This document shows positions 1-9,107 of a stretch of DNA of 48,584 bases, in pieces. Origin of the DNA: Dyadobacter crusticola DSM 16708 (GTDB taxonomy: Bacteria > Bacteroidota > Bacteroidia > Cytophagales > Spirosomataceae). The position numbers and the translations under genes are program-made. The notes beneath the pieces were generated by a model, which saw only the letters and a list, made by a program, of their open reading frames with translations, was not told the DNA's origin and ran no database searches. Within the stretch, counting starts at the first letter, position 1, and each line of letters opens with the position of its first letter. The stretch spans positions 1-48,584 of the forward strand of contig NZ_JNJB01000022.1 in NCBI RefSeq assembly GCF_000701505.1, written 5' to 3'.

Positions 1-426
1 TTAGCGTCGGGAAAGCTGCGCGTGCACTACATTGATAGCCTTGGCAGTGAGCATACTTGTTATTTCTTTACGGCCGGACGGTTTATCTCCTCATTTACAA
101 GCTTTCTGACAAGGACACCCACGGTCGAAAGTATCTCGGCCATTGAGCCCACAGTCTTGTGGGTGATTGACAGACAGCAGCTAGAGAAACTATGCGATGC
201 AATACCAAAGCTGCATATCTGGCGAAGGGTAATTGCTGAGAATCTGTTTATTGAAATGGAAAAGCGGATTTCCAAACTTCAATCGCTGACCGCAGCTGAA
301 CGATATGACCAGCTCATCGGAGAAAATCCGGATATAATTTTGTCCGTCCCGCTCCAATACACCGCCTCTTTCCTGGGGATTACCCCGCAGCACCTTAGCA
401 GATTAAGAAAAGAAGCCAGTCAATGA
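1..426 (+). CDS. Crp/Fnr family transcriptional regulator, 5' end outside window
   Basis: The reading frame is open from the first base, so the gene begins upstream and the GTG at 22 is not a convincing start. What remains is the end of a cyclic-nucleotide-binding-like sensor domain (cupin-type strands around ...YFFTAGRFISSF), the long connecting helix and a C-terminal helix-turn-helix (...TASFLGITPQHLSRLRKEASQ), which is the usual ending of Bacteroidota Crp/Fnr proteins. These proteins act as cytoplasmic dimeric DNA-binding regulators, but many Bacteroidota members do not respond to cAMP, so the effector is unknown. It lies 69 bp upstream of a small outer-membrane-type protein on the same strand, a possible target, although nothing in the sequence proves that. 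The family call is secure. Confidence 0.85.
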   Translation, partial: LASGKLRVHYIDSLGSEHTCYFFTAGRFISSFTSFLTRTPTVESISAIEPTVLWVIDRQQLEKLCDAIPKLHIWRRVIAENLFIEMEKRISKLQSLTAAERYDQLIGENPDIILSVPLQYTASFLGITPQHLSRLRKEASQ

Positions 427-495
427 TTTCTTCGCATTTGTTCAGTATTTCAAAATCAGCCCCGGCAACCTTTGTATTGAACAAATCAGAATCTT

Positions 496-1155
496 ATGAA
501 ACATCTGTTATCCATCCTGTTTTTATCAACTCTTGCTATCAGTTCGTATGCTCAATCTACCACTCCCGGTGACGAGCCGCGGTACGAAGTTGCAGTGCTC
601 GCCGGATTATTGCAGCCAACTATGCTTCAAGGCGGCAATGTCGAAGTCGATTTTTACACCCGGAAAATGGTGTTCAATTATTCTCACGGCTTTTCGCTGG
701 ACCTGGACGCCGCACATGGTACCACGGTCGGTGAAGTGAAACGACAAAACCTTGCTATCCATTTGCCATACTCCACCGGCTTTGGCATCGGTTATCGTAT
801 CAACAGATTTTTTGACATACGATTTGAGCCGAAACTACATGATTTTGACGTCTACTATGAGGGTAGCACCCGTCAGTCAGGCAAAGTTGCAGATTACCGA
901 ACGGTCACCCTAGGGCTGGGCGCTTATTTCCGCTGGAAGCCATTTGAAAAGCAACAAAACGTCCTGAAAGGCATCTTCACATCTACCAGCGCGCGCTACT
1001 GGCAAAATGTATGGTCATCGCTGGACAATAATGAAATCGTTTATACCAATCAGTTTACCAAGACGCAGGAAACTCACAAGGCTTCCAACATCGGGATCGC
1101 CAACACGCCTTTCATATTCAACATAGCAGTCGGATACAGCTTTATAATTAAGTAA
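496..1155 (+). CDS. Exported hypothetical protein, probable outer-membrane beta-barrel
   Basis: The protein has 219 residues and a clear signal peptide (residues 1-19, cut after SSYAQ). The rest is rich in alternating strand-like segments (FGIGYRINRFFDIRFEP, VTLGLGAYFRWKPF) and ends in an aromatic strand, IFNIAVGYSFIIK, typical of small outer-membrane barrels. I do not recognise a named family. The ATG at 496 directly precedes the signal peptide. It follows the Crp/Fnr gene on the same strand. It could be a porin-family (PorT-like) protein, but the similarity is only in style. Its function is unknown. Confidence 0.7.
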   Translation: MKHLLSILFLSTLAISSYAQSTTPGDEPRYEVAVLAGLLQPTMLQGGNVEVDFYTRKMVFNYSHGFSLDLDAAHGTTVGEVKRQNLAIHLPYSTGFGIGYRINRFFDIRFEPKLHDFDVYYEGSTRQSGKVADYRTVTLGLGAYFRWKPFEKQQNVLKGIFTSTSARYWQNVWSSLDNNEIVYTNQFTKTQETHKASNIGIANTPFIFNIAVGYSFIIK

Positions 1156-1208
1156 GTAGACCGATGTAGGGCACATCGATTATCAACCTCCATCAATTTT
1201 TTACAAAC

Positions 1209-1754
1209 ATGCAAACCATACTTGGATCTGGTGGCGCTATCGGTGCGCCATTAGCGAAGGAGCTTACAAAATATACTAGTCATATTCGTCTGGTTTCCCG
1301 AAATCCAATAAAAGTTAATACGGGCGACGAATTGTTCTCTGCTGACCTTACAGATAAAGCGCAAGTCGAGAAAGCTATCTGCGGCTCTGAAATTGTTTAC
1401 CTTGTTGTCGGCCTGGAATATAATACGGCTGTTTGGCAGCGCTGCTGGCCTTTAATTATTGACAATGTTATCAGCGCTTGCTTATTGCATCAGGTCCGGC
1501 TGGTTTTCTTGGACAACGTTTATGCATATGCTTCTGCGCAAATTTCCAGAATGAATGAAACTACTATGATATTGCCTTCCAGCAATAAAGGTAAGATACG
1601 GGCGGGCCTGCATGAGAAGATTTTCGTTGCTATAAAACAGAATGGATTGAAAGCCCTTATCGCCAGAAGTGCGGACTTTTACGGTCAGGTTGTATCACAA
1701 CCTAAGGATCTGGGCCCGCTCAAACACTCCGGAGTCGTTGGCGGGATTGAATGA
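1209..1754 (+). pseudogene. NAD-dependent epimerase/NmrA-like protein, C-terminally truncated
   Basis: The N-terminus carries a Rossmann dinucleotide-binding loop (LGSGGAIGAPLAKEL, residues 5-19). The fold-typical LVSRNP and FLDNVYAYA segments follow, then the RSADFYGQ motif seen in SDR-type epimerases and NmrA-like reductases. Intact members have about 290-320 residues; here homology-like sequence stops just after residue 160 and an unrelated tail of about 20 residues leads to a stop at 1754. A mobilisation-gene remnant begins only 33 bp later, so insertion of, or recombination with, a mobile element probably removed the C-terminal substrate-binding half. A functional enzyme is unlikely. The ATG at 1209 is well placed for the Rossmann strand. 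Confidence 0.6.
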
Positions 1755-1787
1755 AAATGAATGTCGAAATGTGAAAATGATCATGTG

Positions 1788-2179
1788 ATGAAGGAAGACA
1801 AACACAACCGAAACAAGTGGCTGCACGTCCGCTTGACTTCTGAGGAATTTCAGCAGCTTCTCAGAAAAGTGCAAAGAACAGTGCCGAAAGACCAGTGAGT
1901 ATGCAAGGAAAGTTCTGCTCTCCGAGCCCGTTATTGTTAACCACCGTAACCAGTCATTTGACGAGGTGATGGTTGAACTCACACGCCTTCGTCGCGAACT
2001 GAGCACAGCGGGAAACAATCTGAACCAAGCCGTCAAACGACTACATTCGCTATCTCAAATTGCTGACTTTCGTGGCTGGTTAGAAACTCTATGAAGGCGA
2101 CAAAAATCGTCTGATTGAGCTGGTAAATGAGACGAATATTTACATCGCCAAAGCCTTGAAAATATGGTTGCAATCATAA
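1788..2179 (+). pseudogene. mobC-like mobilisation (relaxosome) protein remnant
   Basis: Joining three frames reconstructs a MobC-family protein of about 130 residues: MKEDKHNRNKWLHVRLTSEE in the first frame, then SEYARKVLLSEPV...ELTRLRRELSTAGNNLNQAVKRLH after a shift near 1868, then LIELVNETNIYIAKALKIWLQS after a second shift near 2090. The SEYARKVLL block and the NNLNQ block are typical of Bacteroidota MobC proteins, which help the relaxase nick oriT of mobilizable elements. Two frameshifts make the gene non-functional. The stop at 2177-2179 overlaps the start of a relaxase-like fragment, which preserves the normal mobC-mobB order. Confidence 0.7.
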
Positions 2180-2226
2180 AGACTGGAACGTCCACTCTGA
2201 ATCGCTTCAAGTTACGGCCTTCATGA
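2164..2226 (+). pseudogene. Relaxase (mobB-like) N-terminal remnant
   Basis: The ATG at 2164 overlaps the mobC remnant's stop and opens MVAIIKTGTSTLNRF, closely resembling the first residues of Bacteroidota mobilisation relaxases (MVAxIKTGxS). The frame ends at a TGA at 2224, and the catalytic Tyr/His motifs are absent. Only about a dozen codons look homologous. The overlap with mobC is the normal arrangement, which supports the call despite the short length. The next 140 bp, up to the receptor gene on the other strand, hold nothing I can recognise. Confidence 0.5.
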
Positions 2227-2370
2227 ATCTTTGGATTGGAGGTAGTAAGCGAAAAGTAGATGCTAGTTGTGGGTATCGATTATGCCATTCTTCAAATATA
2301 TTTTAAGAAAAGTGACTTTTTGAGCGGACACTTCACTCAATTTTACTCTTATCTGTGTGGTTGTAATTAG

Positions 2371-4767
2371 TTACTTCGCCCGCTGTTTCTCAGATTCGCC
2401 TACGTCCTTGTTCCGATAGCCAGATTGCTTTAAGCGGCCCAAACTGTACGAAATCACGATTCTGACATAATTGGTATTGTACTTTCTGCCGTACACGACG
2501 TCGGTAGAACCCAATCTATATTCTCCGGCAGCCCGAGCTTGGTGAAATAAATCGTTCGCTTCAAGGTTGCAGCTCAGTGCATCTTTCAGGAATTTCTTTT
2601 CGAGAGCAATGTTGACCGAAGACTGACTTTCTCGTAAATAAATGCCGTCCTGCTTATCGCTTTGGTACCATGTCGTTGTGTAGAATGTGATCCAATTGCC
2701 CACATTAAATCGGTTCTGAGAATATAGGTAATAATATGGTCGTTTGGCTCTTCCAGAAAAAAAACCAGCATCGTCTACGGCATTGTTGTAGCTAATGCTT
2801 GCAGTATTGATCGAGTTCCACCATTTTGTATTGATCGTTTTGGTGATCGAAGAAAAATAGGCGTGTTCTTTGCCGATATTGGCACGTCGTAAAATATATA
2901 CCCGCGGATCATTCTCTGCCTGAAAGGCACCGCCGCTTATCAAGTTAAGGGTATAATTGTAGCCTGTCTTCATACTCCAGCTACCCAGGGTAGCACCAAG
3001 CTCAAATGAATGTACTTTGGCTGGCCGGATGTTTGGGTTTCCCTGAATAGAAGTAAATCTGTCTTGATAAATAACAAAGGGGTTGAGTGACTGGTACGAA
3101 GGGCGGTCAATCCGCGAGGAATAGATGAAGTAGGCGTTTATGTTCTCTGAAAATCGGGCGGTCAGCGAAGCACTGGGAAAGACATTGATGTAAAGATCGT
3201 TGAGCGCGGCTCCTTCTTTAAAACTTGTCAGCAGCGCATAGTTGGTTAGTTCTGCTCGCAGCCCTAAGCTGTAATTCCAGTCCTTCCTGATGCGGCCGCG
3301 GAAGTTAGCGTATCCGGCAGGCACCCGCTCAGTATAGTCAAAATCGCTCGACAGCTCGTCGTCCTTTGTTGGCGTTCCATTTTTGCCGATGTTCATGAAT
3401 GTGGTCAGCGAGTAATTTTTCACGAATGCCAGCTTGCCGCCGGCTTCCAGGCTAGCACCTCGTTTGAAAGCCTTGACGAAATCAGCTTGAATGCTTAGAA
3501 TATGGATGTTGCCTTCTCCCATGTTATTGATTAACTGCGTCTTCTCTGTGCCAGCTAAGGTTTCTGACTGGCGTATCTCATTGTCGAAATTGTGTCGGTA
3601 CGATGCATACTGACCTCCAACGAACACGTTAGAACCCAAGCTGTCAATGTCCAGGTTGTAGTTGGCGTTAAACGTATTATCCCGCGACAACTCATCCCAC
3701 GCTAAATTGCTGTCATAAAGCGCGTTTTCGTGGTCGGTGATGGTATTGTCGCTCAACTGTACGCCGCCTAGTTTCTCGTAAGCCCCGGTGTACTGAAAAG
3801 ACACGTAGCTATTTCGCTTCATGTTATATTGAAGGCCCATGCCGTAGTTGGAGAAGTTGTCGTGCTTGTATCGCCAGTCAGTGGTGAGCTCCGAGCTAAA
3901 AAGATCATTCGGCGTATTCCGGACGCGGGTCGTTTTCAATATCATACGGTCGTTGCCCAGCTGCAAACCATAACTGCCCTTTACAGACCACGCTTCTTTT
4001 GCATAGCTGAGGTCGATATTGGTCCGGTTATCGTATCCCGCAAACTCGCTGTACGAATAGTAGTTCTTTAGCATGGCTCGGATATCCTCGGCGGCATTAC
4101 GCTTCGTAGTGACGTTGATTACAGCATTGCCTTGGGCGTCGTAGCGGGGTCCGGGATTGCTAATGATTTCGATCTTGACAACGTTGGTGGGGGAAAGAGT
4201 GGACAGCTGATCGTTCGAAATTCTGACACCGTTAATAAAAATGATTGCCGCCCCCTTACCGAAGATACCAATTTGACCTTCGGCATCGTAGACCACCCCA
4301 GGAGACCTGCTAAGTATCTCATCGACAGAAGTGCTGGTAGCCAAGGGGGTGTTTTCGATATTTATTTCGATCGATCCATCGCCTCTCTCTCGTACGAGAG
4401 GGGCCTTTGCCCTCACGAGCACTTCATTTAATTCATTGGCTGACCTTCCCAGTACAATATTTCCTACGTCTACTTGGGCACTTCCTTTGTAAAGAATGGT
4501 AAGGTAAGTATCTGGAAAACCAAGGGAAGTGATTTTTAAAATTACTTGCCATCGATTCAACCCGGAGAGTTCAAATTTGCCTTCCAGAAAAGGTGCTTCC
4601 TTGACGATGCTGGAATCTTGGGGATTGATGATGATGGCATTACCTAAAAGGGCATCTCCCTTAGCATCGACAACATTGCCCCGAACGGAAGTTATCGTTT
4701 GGGCGTAAGAACAGACGCTCAAAGTGAAGAGGCAGACAGTGATCAAGATAGTCGGTTGGTTGGTCAT
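2371..4767 (-). CDS. TonB-dependent receptor-like outer membrane beta-barrel protein
   Basis: The protein has 798 residues. A signal peptide (1-22, ending CSYAQ) is followed by a carboxypeptidase-regulatory-like beta-sandwich (about 27-105). Next comes a plug domain (about 115-225, with ILSRSPGVVYDAEGQIGIFGKG and IEIISNPGPRYDAQGNAVINV) and a large C-terminal barrel ending in RIVISYSLGR. This order matches the Bacteroidota outer-membrane-barrel family (OMP_b-brl_3 type) related to TonB-dependent transporters. No SusD partner adjoins it, so the substrate is unknown. It is divergent from the LytS/LytTR two-component pair; the 221 bp between the start codons must hold both promoters, and the pair may control this receptor (inference). 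The ATG at 4767 directly precedes the signal peptide. The length is normal and the frame is intact. Confidence 0.88.
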   Translation of the reverse strand: MTNQPTILITVCLFTLSVCSYAQTITSVRGNVVDAKGDALLGNAIIINPQDSSIVKEAPFLEGKFELSGLNRWQVILKITSLGFPDTYLTILYKGSAQVDVGNIVLGRSANELNEVLVRAKAPLVRERGDGSIEINIENTPLATSTSVDEILSRSPGVVYDAEGQIGIFGKGAAIIFINGVRISNDQLSTLSPTNVVKIEIISNPGPRYDAQGNAVINVTTKRNAAEDIRAMLKNYYSYSEFAGYDNRTNIDLSYAKEAWSVKGSYGLQLGNDRMILKTTRVRNTPNDLFSSELTTDWRYKHDNFSNYGMGLQYNMKRNSYVSFQYTGAYEKLGGVQLSDNTITDHENALYDSNLAWDELSRDNTFNANYNLDIDSLGSNVFVGGQYASYRHNFDNEIRQSETLAGTEKTQLINNMGEGNIHILSIQADFVKAFKRGASLEAGGKLAFVKNYSLTTFMNIGKNGTPTKDDELSSDFDYTERVPAGYANFRGRIRKDWNYSLGLRAELTNYALLTSFKEGAALNDLYINVFPSASLTARFSENINAYFIYSSRIDRPSYQSLNPFVIYQDRFTSIQGNPNIRPAKVHSFELGATLGSWSMKTGYNYTLNLISGGAFQAENDPRVYILRRANIGKEHAYFSSITKTINTKWWNSINTASISYNNAVDDAGFFSGRAKRPYYYLYSQNRFNVGNWITFYTTTWYQSDKQDGIYLRESQSSVNIALEKKFLKDALSCNLEANDLFHQARAAGEYRLGSTDVVYGRKYNTNYVRIVISYSLGRLKQSGYRNKDVGESEKQRAK

Positions 4768-4988
4768 AGGGCTTCTATTACGGCGGATGATCTGTACGAC
4801 CGCAAAAGAACCGAGAAAGCCTTCGCACGAGCGGAAAGTAGATCAATAGCCGCTTTGAGCAACCAGCCGAAGTCTGAGCGGAGATATAAGGTTTGATCGA
4901 CGCGAACAGCCTCTCTGACGCCTTGTATGGTTCAATTGTCTATTTTTGTTTAGTACCGTGTTGTTTGACCGTACCTTGCTGTATCGCA

Positions 4989-6062
4989 ATGAACACTTTG
5001 GCAAGCCAATACCGCCGATGGGACACCCCCTTGCTCAGAAACCTGGCTTTCTGGGCAGTGATCTTTCTATTTCATCTAATCACGACCAATCGGGCTTTTT
5101 ACAGTAACGCCGCGCATCTGGTTGGGGCAATATCCTGGACAACTTTGCTCCAAGTCGCAGTTGCCTACACCACGCTCTGCGCATTGATTCCCTACTTTCT
5201 GAACAAAAAGCGGTTCTTCGCTTTCAGCATTCTGCTGACGTTACCACTATTTCTAGCCGCTACTGCCTACCACGCGGCCAATTACTACTACTTTGAAGCT
5301 GTCTACCCGCAATCCTATGCGACGCGCTTTGATGCATTTGGCTACCAATCCATGCTCGAACGGATTACCGATATCTCCCTCACAGCCAGCAAAGCCATTT
5401 TTTTCTTTTCGCCTACTGTATTGCTGCTGCTTTTTCAGTTTTACCGCGACCAGCAGCGCCTTTCCCAAATCAACGAGCAGAAAAAGACAGCCGAACTGAC
5501 AGCTCTGAAGCATCAGCTAAATCCTCACTTTCTCTTTAATACACTAAATAACGTCTATGCCCTAGCCATCAAAAAATCAGATAAAACCCCCGAGGTTATC
5601 AGTAAACTGTCGGATATCCTCGATTATGTGCTATACCGTTGCAACGAAGACTACGTCCCGCTCATCAAAGAAGTCGAGCTGATCGAGAACTACCTGACCT
5701 TAGAGAAAATACGATATGGTAAGCGGGTTGCCATTACATTCAATCCCTCTTACAGCCATGATGCGAAGATTGCCCCTTTGTTGCTACTTACCTTTGTAGA
5801 AAATGCCTTCAAACATGGCGTTAGCCAGGAGATTAACCAAGCAACTATTGACATTATGTTGCATGCTCACAATAACACGATTACATTCTATATCAAGAAT
5901 ACTATTCCGCCTGACGCTCCCCGGGATAATGACACAAAGCCGGCAATCGGCCTGAGAAACGTCAGAAAGCAACTTGAACTCTTATATCCCAGCGGCCATC
6001 AACTGCGATTGGACGAGGCGAAGGATACTTATTCGGTTACGCTAGACCTAAAAACGCCATGA
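4989..6062 (+). CDS. Sensor histidine kinase, LytS/YehU type
   Basis: From the ATG at 4989 the protein has 357 residues. An upstream TTG at 4893 would add a Cys-rich, unlikely N-terminus. About four transmembrane helices fill residues 18-155. They are followed by the His_kinase domain with the diagnostic NPHFLFNTLNN motif (His180 the likely phospho-acceptor) and a HATPase_c domain whose N-box reads LLLLTFVENAFKHG. No extracellular sensor domain is visible, so sensing probably occurs in the membrane helices. The stop overlaps the next gene's start (ATGA at 6059-6062), indicating translational coupling with its LytTR response regulator. The class controls diverse processes in Bacteroidota, and the stimulus here is unknown. 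Confidence 0.92.
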   Translation: MNTLASQYRRWDTPLLRNLAFWAVIFLFHLITTNRAFYSNAAHLVGAISWTTLLQVAVAYTTLCALIPYFLNKKRFFAFSILLTLPLFLAATAYHAANYYYFEAVYPQSYATRFDAFGYQSMLERITDISLTASKAIFFFSPTVLLLLFQFYRDQQRLSQINEQKKTAELTALKHQLNPHFLFNTLNNVYALAIKKSDKTPEVISKLSDILDYVLYRCNEDYVPLIKEVELIENYLTLEKIRYGKRVAITFNPSYSHDAKIAPLLLLTFVENAFKHGVSQEINQATIDIMLHAHNNTITFYIKNTIPPDAPRDNDTKPAIGLRNVRKQLELLYPSGHQLRLDEAKDTYSVTLDLKTP

Positions 6063-6754
6063 CCTACACCTGCCTGATTGTAGACGATGAAGAACTCGCC
6101 CGCGAGTTGATTAACACTCATATTGAAAAATTGCCTGAATTTAAAGTAGTGCACACGTGTGCCAGTGCCTTGGAAGCCAGAAAGCTGTTACAGCAGACAT
6201 CGGTTGATCTGCTTTTTCTCGATATCGAAATGCCATTGATGAAAGGGACCGATTTTTTAAAAAATCTGCTTCACAAACCTAGCGTCATTTTTACTACCGC
6301 GTACCGCGATTATGCACTCGATGGCTTTGATTTAAACGCAGTAGATTATCTGCTGAAGCCGATTACATTTGAGCGCCTGTTTCAGGCGACTGAGAAGTTC
6401 CTCAGTCAGCGACCCGAAACAATTGCTGACTTGTCAAGGATACCGCATAAGGACCATATCTTTATCGCAAAGAACCGAAAACAGGTAAAGTTGATACTGG
6501 ACTCCATCTTATTCGTTGAAAGCTTTAAAGACTACATCACTATTCATCTGCCTGACGAAAAGCACGTGATTAAATACAGCATCTCTTCTTTTCAAAGATT
6601 GCTGGACGAACGCTTTCTACGTGTTCACCGCTCATATATAGTCAATGTACACAAAATCACTGCTTACACGAAGCTAGACGTAGAAATTGAAAAGCATGAA
6701 ATTCCCATCGGCGAGCAGTACCGCACGTTAGTGCAGCATTACTTTCAGGCATAA
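6059..6754 (+). CDS. LytTR-family response regulator
   Basis: The protein has 231 residues. The receiver domain (1-120) has the acidic pair DDE at 9-11, phospho-acceptor Asp55 in LLFLDIEMP, and the conserved Lys of LLKPI near 105. The C-terminal LytTR DNA-binding domain (about 135-231) includes DSILFVESFKDYITIH and RFLRVHRSYIVN, the hallmarks of this fold. It is the cognate partner of the upstream kinase through a 4-bp overlap. It would bind direct repeats in target promoters; the divergent receptor gene is the nearest candidate target, but no repeat was established. Confidence 0.95.
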   Translation: MTYTCLIVDDEELARELINTHIEKLPEFKVVHTCASALEARKLLQQTSVDLLFLDIEMPLMKGTDFLKNLLHKPSVIFTTAYRDYALDGFDLNAVDYLLKPITFERLFQATEKFLSQRPETIADLSRIPHKDHIFIAKNRKQVKLILDSILFVESFKDYITIHLPDEKHVIKYSISSFQRLLDERFLRVHRSYIVNVHKITAYTKLDVEIEKHEIPIGEQYRTLVQHYFQA

Positions 6755-7067
6755 ACGTGCTTCGAAGCTACAATATCTCTTAACAGTTTGCAGAAATCAT
6801 CTGAACCACAGAAGGCAATTTAAGCGAAACACACTATAGTTTGGTTTTGGAAATACTACACCTGTTGATGGTAGAAATAGCGGACAATAAAGTGTTCATC
6901 GCTGAAAATAGGGCTAACTATCTCCGGGCTTTCTTGGGAGATTGTAGAGGTCAGAAAACCTTAATGATTCCTTCACTTGCTGAGTAACTACCCGTACGCC
7001 ACAAACTCGTTTCTTTGCCTCTACGATTTTATAGTCTTCAACTTTGCATAGAGAAAAGGTCTTGTTG
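6755..7067 (+). other. Intergenic region, no clear gene
   Basis: A 39-codon frame (6868-6987, starting MVEIADNKVFIAENR) is the only notable coding-like stretch. It has no recognised relatives and could be a remnant or chance. The promoter of the downstream sigma-factor gene must lie here, but I could not assign a -33/-7 pair with confidence. Confidence 0.4.
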
Positions 7068-7658
7068 ATGGCAAGTGAAACCACGGATGAACAGGTGCTC
7101 TGGGAAGAGCTCCTTGCGGGAGATAAGGATGCTTACACGGCGATCTACGGATTGCATGTTAAGGCCATGTACCGTTATGGAATGAGTTTAGTGTCGATAT
7201 CCGAGGAATTTGTGCTGGACTGTATTCATGATGTTTTTTTAGAGATCTGGGTCAAAAGAGATCGGCTCACCGTTCCAGATAATATTCGTTTGTACCTTTT
7301 TGTGGCGCTCAAAAATAGGGCATTGCATCTTTTGAAGCGGCAGGAACGCCCGCAGATGTTTGTGGTTCAGGATAACTTTGAAGACCTCTGGTTTGATCCG
7401 TCCGCAGAAGATATCCAAATTGAGAACGAGGAGCGGGTAAACAGCGAAGAAATGCTGAACCGCCACGTTGCTCAACTTCCTCCGCGCCAACAGGAAGCCA
7501 TCCGGCTGCGTTTTGTTGAAAATATGAGTTACCAGCAGATTGCCCAGGTACTCGACGTCAACACCCAATCCGCGAATAATCTTGTTTTTCGGGCTATTGA
7601 AAAACTTCGCAGTTGGATTATATTGGCGTTACTCATTTTTCAAGATGTGCTTTCCTAG
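7068..7658 (+). CDS. ECF RNA polymerase sigma factor (Bacteroidota SusC/D-associated type)
   Basis: From the ATG at 7068 the protein has 196 residues; a TTG at 7044 is less likely. Region 2 spans about 25-95, with the -10-recognition helix DCIHDVFLEIWVKRDRL. Region 4 spans about 130-182 and carries LPPRQQEAIRLRFVENMSYQQIAQVLDVN, a helix-turn-helix for -35 recognition. It is followed by a FecR-type anti-sigma gene and a SusC/SusD pair, the standard trans-envelope signalling layout. There, ligand-bound SusC signals through its STN domain to FecR, which releases the sigma factor to transcribe the uptake genes. The assignment is secure; the ligand is not known from the sequence. Confidence 0.93.
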   Translation: MASETTDEQVLWEELLAGDKDAYTAIYGLHVKAMYRYGMSLVSISEEFVLDCIHDVFLEIWVKRDRLTVPDNIRLYLFVALKNRALHLLKRQERPQMFVVQDNFEDLWFDPSAEDIQIENEERVNSEEMLNRHVAQLPPRQQEAIRLRFVENMSYQQIAQVLDVNTQSANNLVFRAIEKLRSWIILALLIFQDVLS

Positions 7659-7771
7659 TCAGTTAACCGTGCACTGAAATGAACTGATTCAAATTTCTGC
7701 AAATCTTTTTTGCTGTTTGCTGAGTATGAAAATTGGGTATTTGTTATCCTCCTGTAAAAAACAAGCATACA

Positions 7772-8902
7772 GTGAATACCTCATACGAAGATTTCGGGCC
7801 GGTTGACTTCGTTACAGACGATCTTTTTTTAAGACATCAGCTAAATCCCACACCGGAATCATCAGCTTTCTGGGAAGAGTATCTTCGGGATAATCCTGAT
7901 AAAGACTCCGAATGGCAGCAAGCAAAGCTGCTGCTAAATGCAGTATTGCAGGGCCTCAGTAGCTATGCTAGAACATATCTTTCCGAACAAGAGGAGGCAA
8001 AATTACTGGATAGGATCCTGAATAGCGTTGCAGTATACGAGACTAGTAATCGTGTAAAGCCTTTAACGCAGTATACCAAATGGTATCTGGTTGCCGCTGC
8101 CGTTGTGGCTTTGGCGATTGTCGCTGCCGGCTATCTGTTATCGCCGCGGGGCGGTTTCAGCAAATCTGTTTACGAAGAAACGATCGCTGACGTTGCGAAA
8201 ACTTCCAGGATTACAAGTCACCGTAATACAAGATCGAAGCCAGAGATTTATCAATTACCCGATAGCTCAATGGTCACGCTGGACCCACAAAGCGAGGTCA
8301 GTTTCGCCTCGGACTATAATCAGAAAAATCGTTGCGTATATCTATCCGGGAAAGCGACCCTGGATGTTGTTCCCGACGCGCGCAGGCCATTTTATGTTTA
8401 TGCCAATGAGGTTTTAACCAAGGTACTTGGCACCAAGTTCGAAGTGATAGCTTTCCACGACGGTTCAGATGTGACGGTCAGGGTATTGAGTGGAAAAGTG
8501 ACCGTATTTCGAAACTGGCAGAAAGCAAGTGCGTCGACTGACGGGCCAAATGAACCAACTGTTTTATTGCTTCCCAATCAGTTCGTCGTCTTTGACAGAA
8601 AGGCTGAACTGTTTGAAAATAAAAGGCTTGTCGAAAATCCTGTCTTACTTCCGAATGTAAAGTCTTCGGTCAAATTCGAATATGAAGATGCTTATGCAAT
8701 CCAATTTTTCGACGACCTGAAAAGTGCGTATGGCGTAAATGTCATCTACGACGCGGAAACATTAAAAAACTGTCAGTTTTCATCCGCCTTTTCAAACCAA
8801 AGCCTGCTGCAAATGCTGGATGTGGTATGTAAAACGATTGGGGCGTCGTACCAGATTATCGACGCGCAAGTCATCGTCAGCACCACCGGATGTAAGAAAT
8901 AA
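7772..8902 (+). CDS. FecR-family anti-sigma factor
   Basis: I chose the GTG at 7772 (product starts NTSYEDF, 376 residues), which matches the usual opening of Bacteroidota FecR proteins; a TTG at 7733 is also possible. The cytoplasmic N-terminal part (1-103, with SAFWEEYLRDNP) should bind the sigma factor. One membrane helix follows (about 104-124, WYLVAAAVVALAIVAAGYLL), then a periplasmic FecR domain (about 145-260, with SGKATLDVV and VRVLSGKVTVF). The C-terminal DUF4974-type module (about 305-376) resembles an STN domain and is thought to contact the receptor's STN. It lies 113 bp after the sigma gene and is probably co-transcribed with it. Confidence 0.92.
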   Translation: MNTSYEDFGPVDFVTDDLFLRHQLNPTPESSAFWEEYLRDNPDKDSEWQQAKLLLNAVLQGLSSYARTYLSEQEEAKLLDRILNSVAVYETSNRVKPLTQYTKWYLVAAAVVALAIVAAGYLLSPRGGFSKSVYEETIADVAKTSRITSHRNTRSKPEIYQLPDSSMVTLDPQSEVSFASDYNQKNRCVYLSGKATLDVVPDARRPFYVYANEVLTKVLGTKFEVIAFHDGSDVTVRVLSGKVTVFRNWQKASASTDGPNEPTVLLLPNQFVVFDRKAELFENKRLVENPVLLPNVKSSVKFEYEDAYAIQFFDDLKSAYGVNVIYDAETLKNCQFSSAFSNQSLLQMLDVVCKTIGASYQIIDAQVIVSTTGCKK

Positions 8903-9107
8903 TCCTAAACCCTATAATTTTTTCCTTCTCATCTTCCTTCACTATCCCACCTTCCCCATGAAGACTTAGCTACCATCCAACTTCCTTAAGCAACATGGCC
9001 AATGATGCTTGCTCCACCATTGGCCCTTGTTAAATCCTTAACACCCCGGAGAGGTTGTAAGGAAATCTATTATCCGAATTTTCCAAACGAATAACTGACT
9101 TAAAAGT

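Noticed and set aside
1162..1178. Small hairpin CGATGT/ACATCG after the first barrel gene as a terminator
   Set aside because: Six base pairs without a following T-tract is too weak to call.
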